Shown here: piece after piece, positions 5,417 through 5,979 of the stretch
Layout: each line of letters begins with the position of its first letter
How positions within the stretch are numbered: the stretch's first letter is position 1
NCBI GenBank assembly: GCA_017543805.1
Contig: JAFYFK010000284.1
Coordinates: 1-5,979, forward strand
Length of the DNA stretch: 5,979 bases
From: Bacillota bacterium
GTDB lineage: Bacteria; Bacillota; Clostridia; Peptostreptococcales; Anaerovoracaceae
Direction: 5' to 3'
Position numbers and translations under genes: made by a program
The notes under the pieces: model-generated
Databases searched by the model: none
What the model was told of the DNA's origin: nothing
What the model saw: the letters and a program-made list of their open reading frames with translations, nothing else

Positions 5417-5979
5417 ATGCCTAACGTAAAAGTCGACATCAAAGCCGACAAAAAAGTCCTTAAGGCAGCCAGCCTTATGGGTCCGCGTGCCGGCCTTCCC
5501 ACGTCCATAGAGTCAGATGCGAACGGAAAGATCACCAGGATCCGCCCGTTTTATTATGACGAAAATTATGACTGGGAAAGCAAAAGACCCTGGAAGATAG
5601 AAGCCAGGGGATCGGTATTTGAACCTCCCAGACACTCACTTCCGGCGAACTATTATCTTAGTTACAAAAAGCGCGTGTATTCAAACAACCGCGTGCGTTA
5701 CCCGCTGAAGAGAGTAGACTGGGACCCCAACGGCGAACGTCATCCTGAGACAAGAGGAAAAGCGAGATACGAGCGCATTTCCTGGGATGAATGCACAACT
5801 ATCGTAGCTAACGAACTTAAACGTCTCAGAGACAAATACGGCATGGACTGCGTCCTTGCGGAAGCAGACATGCACGGCGAAGGAAAACACGTAGCTCCTT
5901 CACACGGATGCATGAACCGCCTGCTTTCCATTATGGGCGGCTACACCGTACAGATGCGTAACCAGGACTCATGGGAAGG
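5417..5979 (+). CDS. Molybdopterin oxidoreductase, pyrogallol transhydroxylase large-subunit-like (5' part, cut by window edge)
   Basis: The first 187 codons are present and the frame is open at the edge. The protein belongs to the DMSO reductase family, whose members bind Mo or W through two pyranopterin guanine dinucleotides. It has no signal peptide or Tat motif, so it should be cytoplasmic, and it lacks the N-terminal four-Cys Fe-S motif of formate dehydrogenases and many relatives. From memory, its landmarks match the large subunit of Pelobacter pyrogallol-phloroglucinol transhydroxylase: WKIEARGSVFEPPR (59-72), DPNGERHPETRG (103-114), YERISWDE (118-125) and NQDSWE (182-187). In that enzyme a Ser in the DSWEG segment lies at the metal; S185 is the counterpart and H153 may match the active-site His. 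The known enzyme moves a hydroxyl group between phenols and has an Fe-S small subunit. The exact reaction here is unproven; another phenol-acting Mo enzyme is possible. Confidence 0.85.
   Translation, partial: MPNVKVDIKADKKVLKAASLMGPRAGLPTSIESDANGKITRIRPFYYDENYDWESKRPWKIEARGSVFEPPRHSLPANYYLSYKKRVYSNNRVRYPLKRVDWDPNGERHPETRGKARYERISWDECTTIVANELKRLRDKYGMDCVLAEADMHGEGKHVAPSHGCMNRLLSIMGGYTVQMRNQDSWE

Noticed and set aside
5681..5931. Two overlapping minus-strand open frames
   Set aside because: They are antisense to the conserved Mo-enzyme sequence (RISWDE region) and have no ribosome binding sites.

Overview
The window holds a complete ABC importer operon on the minus strand (positions 4781 down to 48). 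It faces, across a 635-base AT-rich gap, the 5' end of a plus-strand gene for a molybdopterin enzyme (5417 to the right edge). Genes are near 50% GC, start with ATG and mostly have strong AGGAGG-type ribosome binding sites. The signal peptide style, codon mix and enzyme type suggest an anaerobic Clostridia-like Bacillota from a gut, rumen or sediment habitat. This is inference only, because no rRNA or marker gene is present.

The importer belongs to the ribose/galactose/AI-2 class (CUT2). In transcription order it encodes a secreted substrate-binding protein (4781-3741), a first permease (3597-2626), a fused double ATPase (2608-1085) and a second, different permease (1091-48). The last three genes are tightly packed: 17 bases separate permease 1 from the ATPase gene, and the ATPase and permease 2 genes overlap by 7 bases. 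A 143-base gap with a strong hairpin separates the binding-protein gene from the membrane part, a layout that often yields more binding protein than permease. A perfect 12-bp hairpin at 1-31 probably ends the operon.

The plus-strand gene is cut off after 187 codons. Its start resembles the large subunit of pyrogallol-phloroglucinol transhydroxylase, a cytoplasmic Mo enzyme of the DMSO reductase family. It has no N-terminal Fe-S cysteine motif, and a WKIEARG...PPR block, a YERISWDE block and an NQDSWE segment match what I remember of that protein. The binding protein has lost essentially all the residues by which ribose-binding protein holds its sugar. One economical reading is that the divergent pair imports and processes a non-standard ligand, possibly a phenolic compound or its conjugate. 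That link rests on gene position only.

The gap (4782-5416) has no convincing gene. It contains a GC-rich leader next to the binding-protein gene, candidate promoters facing both ways, a long interrupted inverted repeat (5162-5222) and several short direct and inverted repeats that could be operators.
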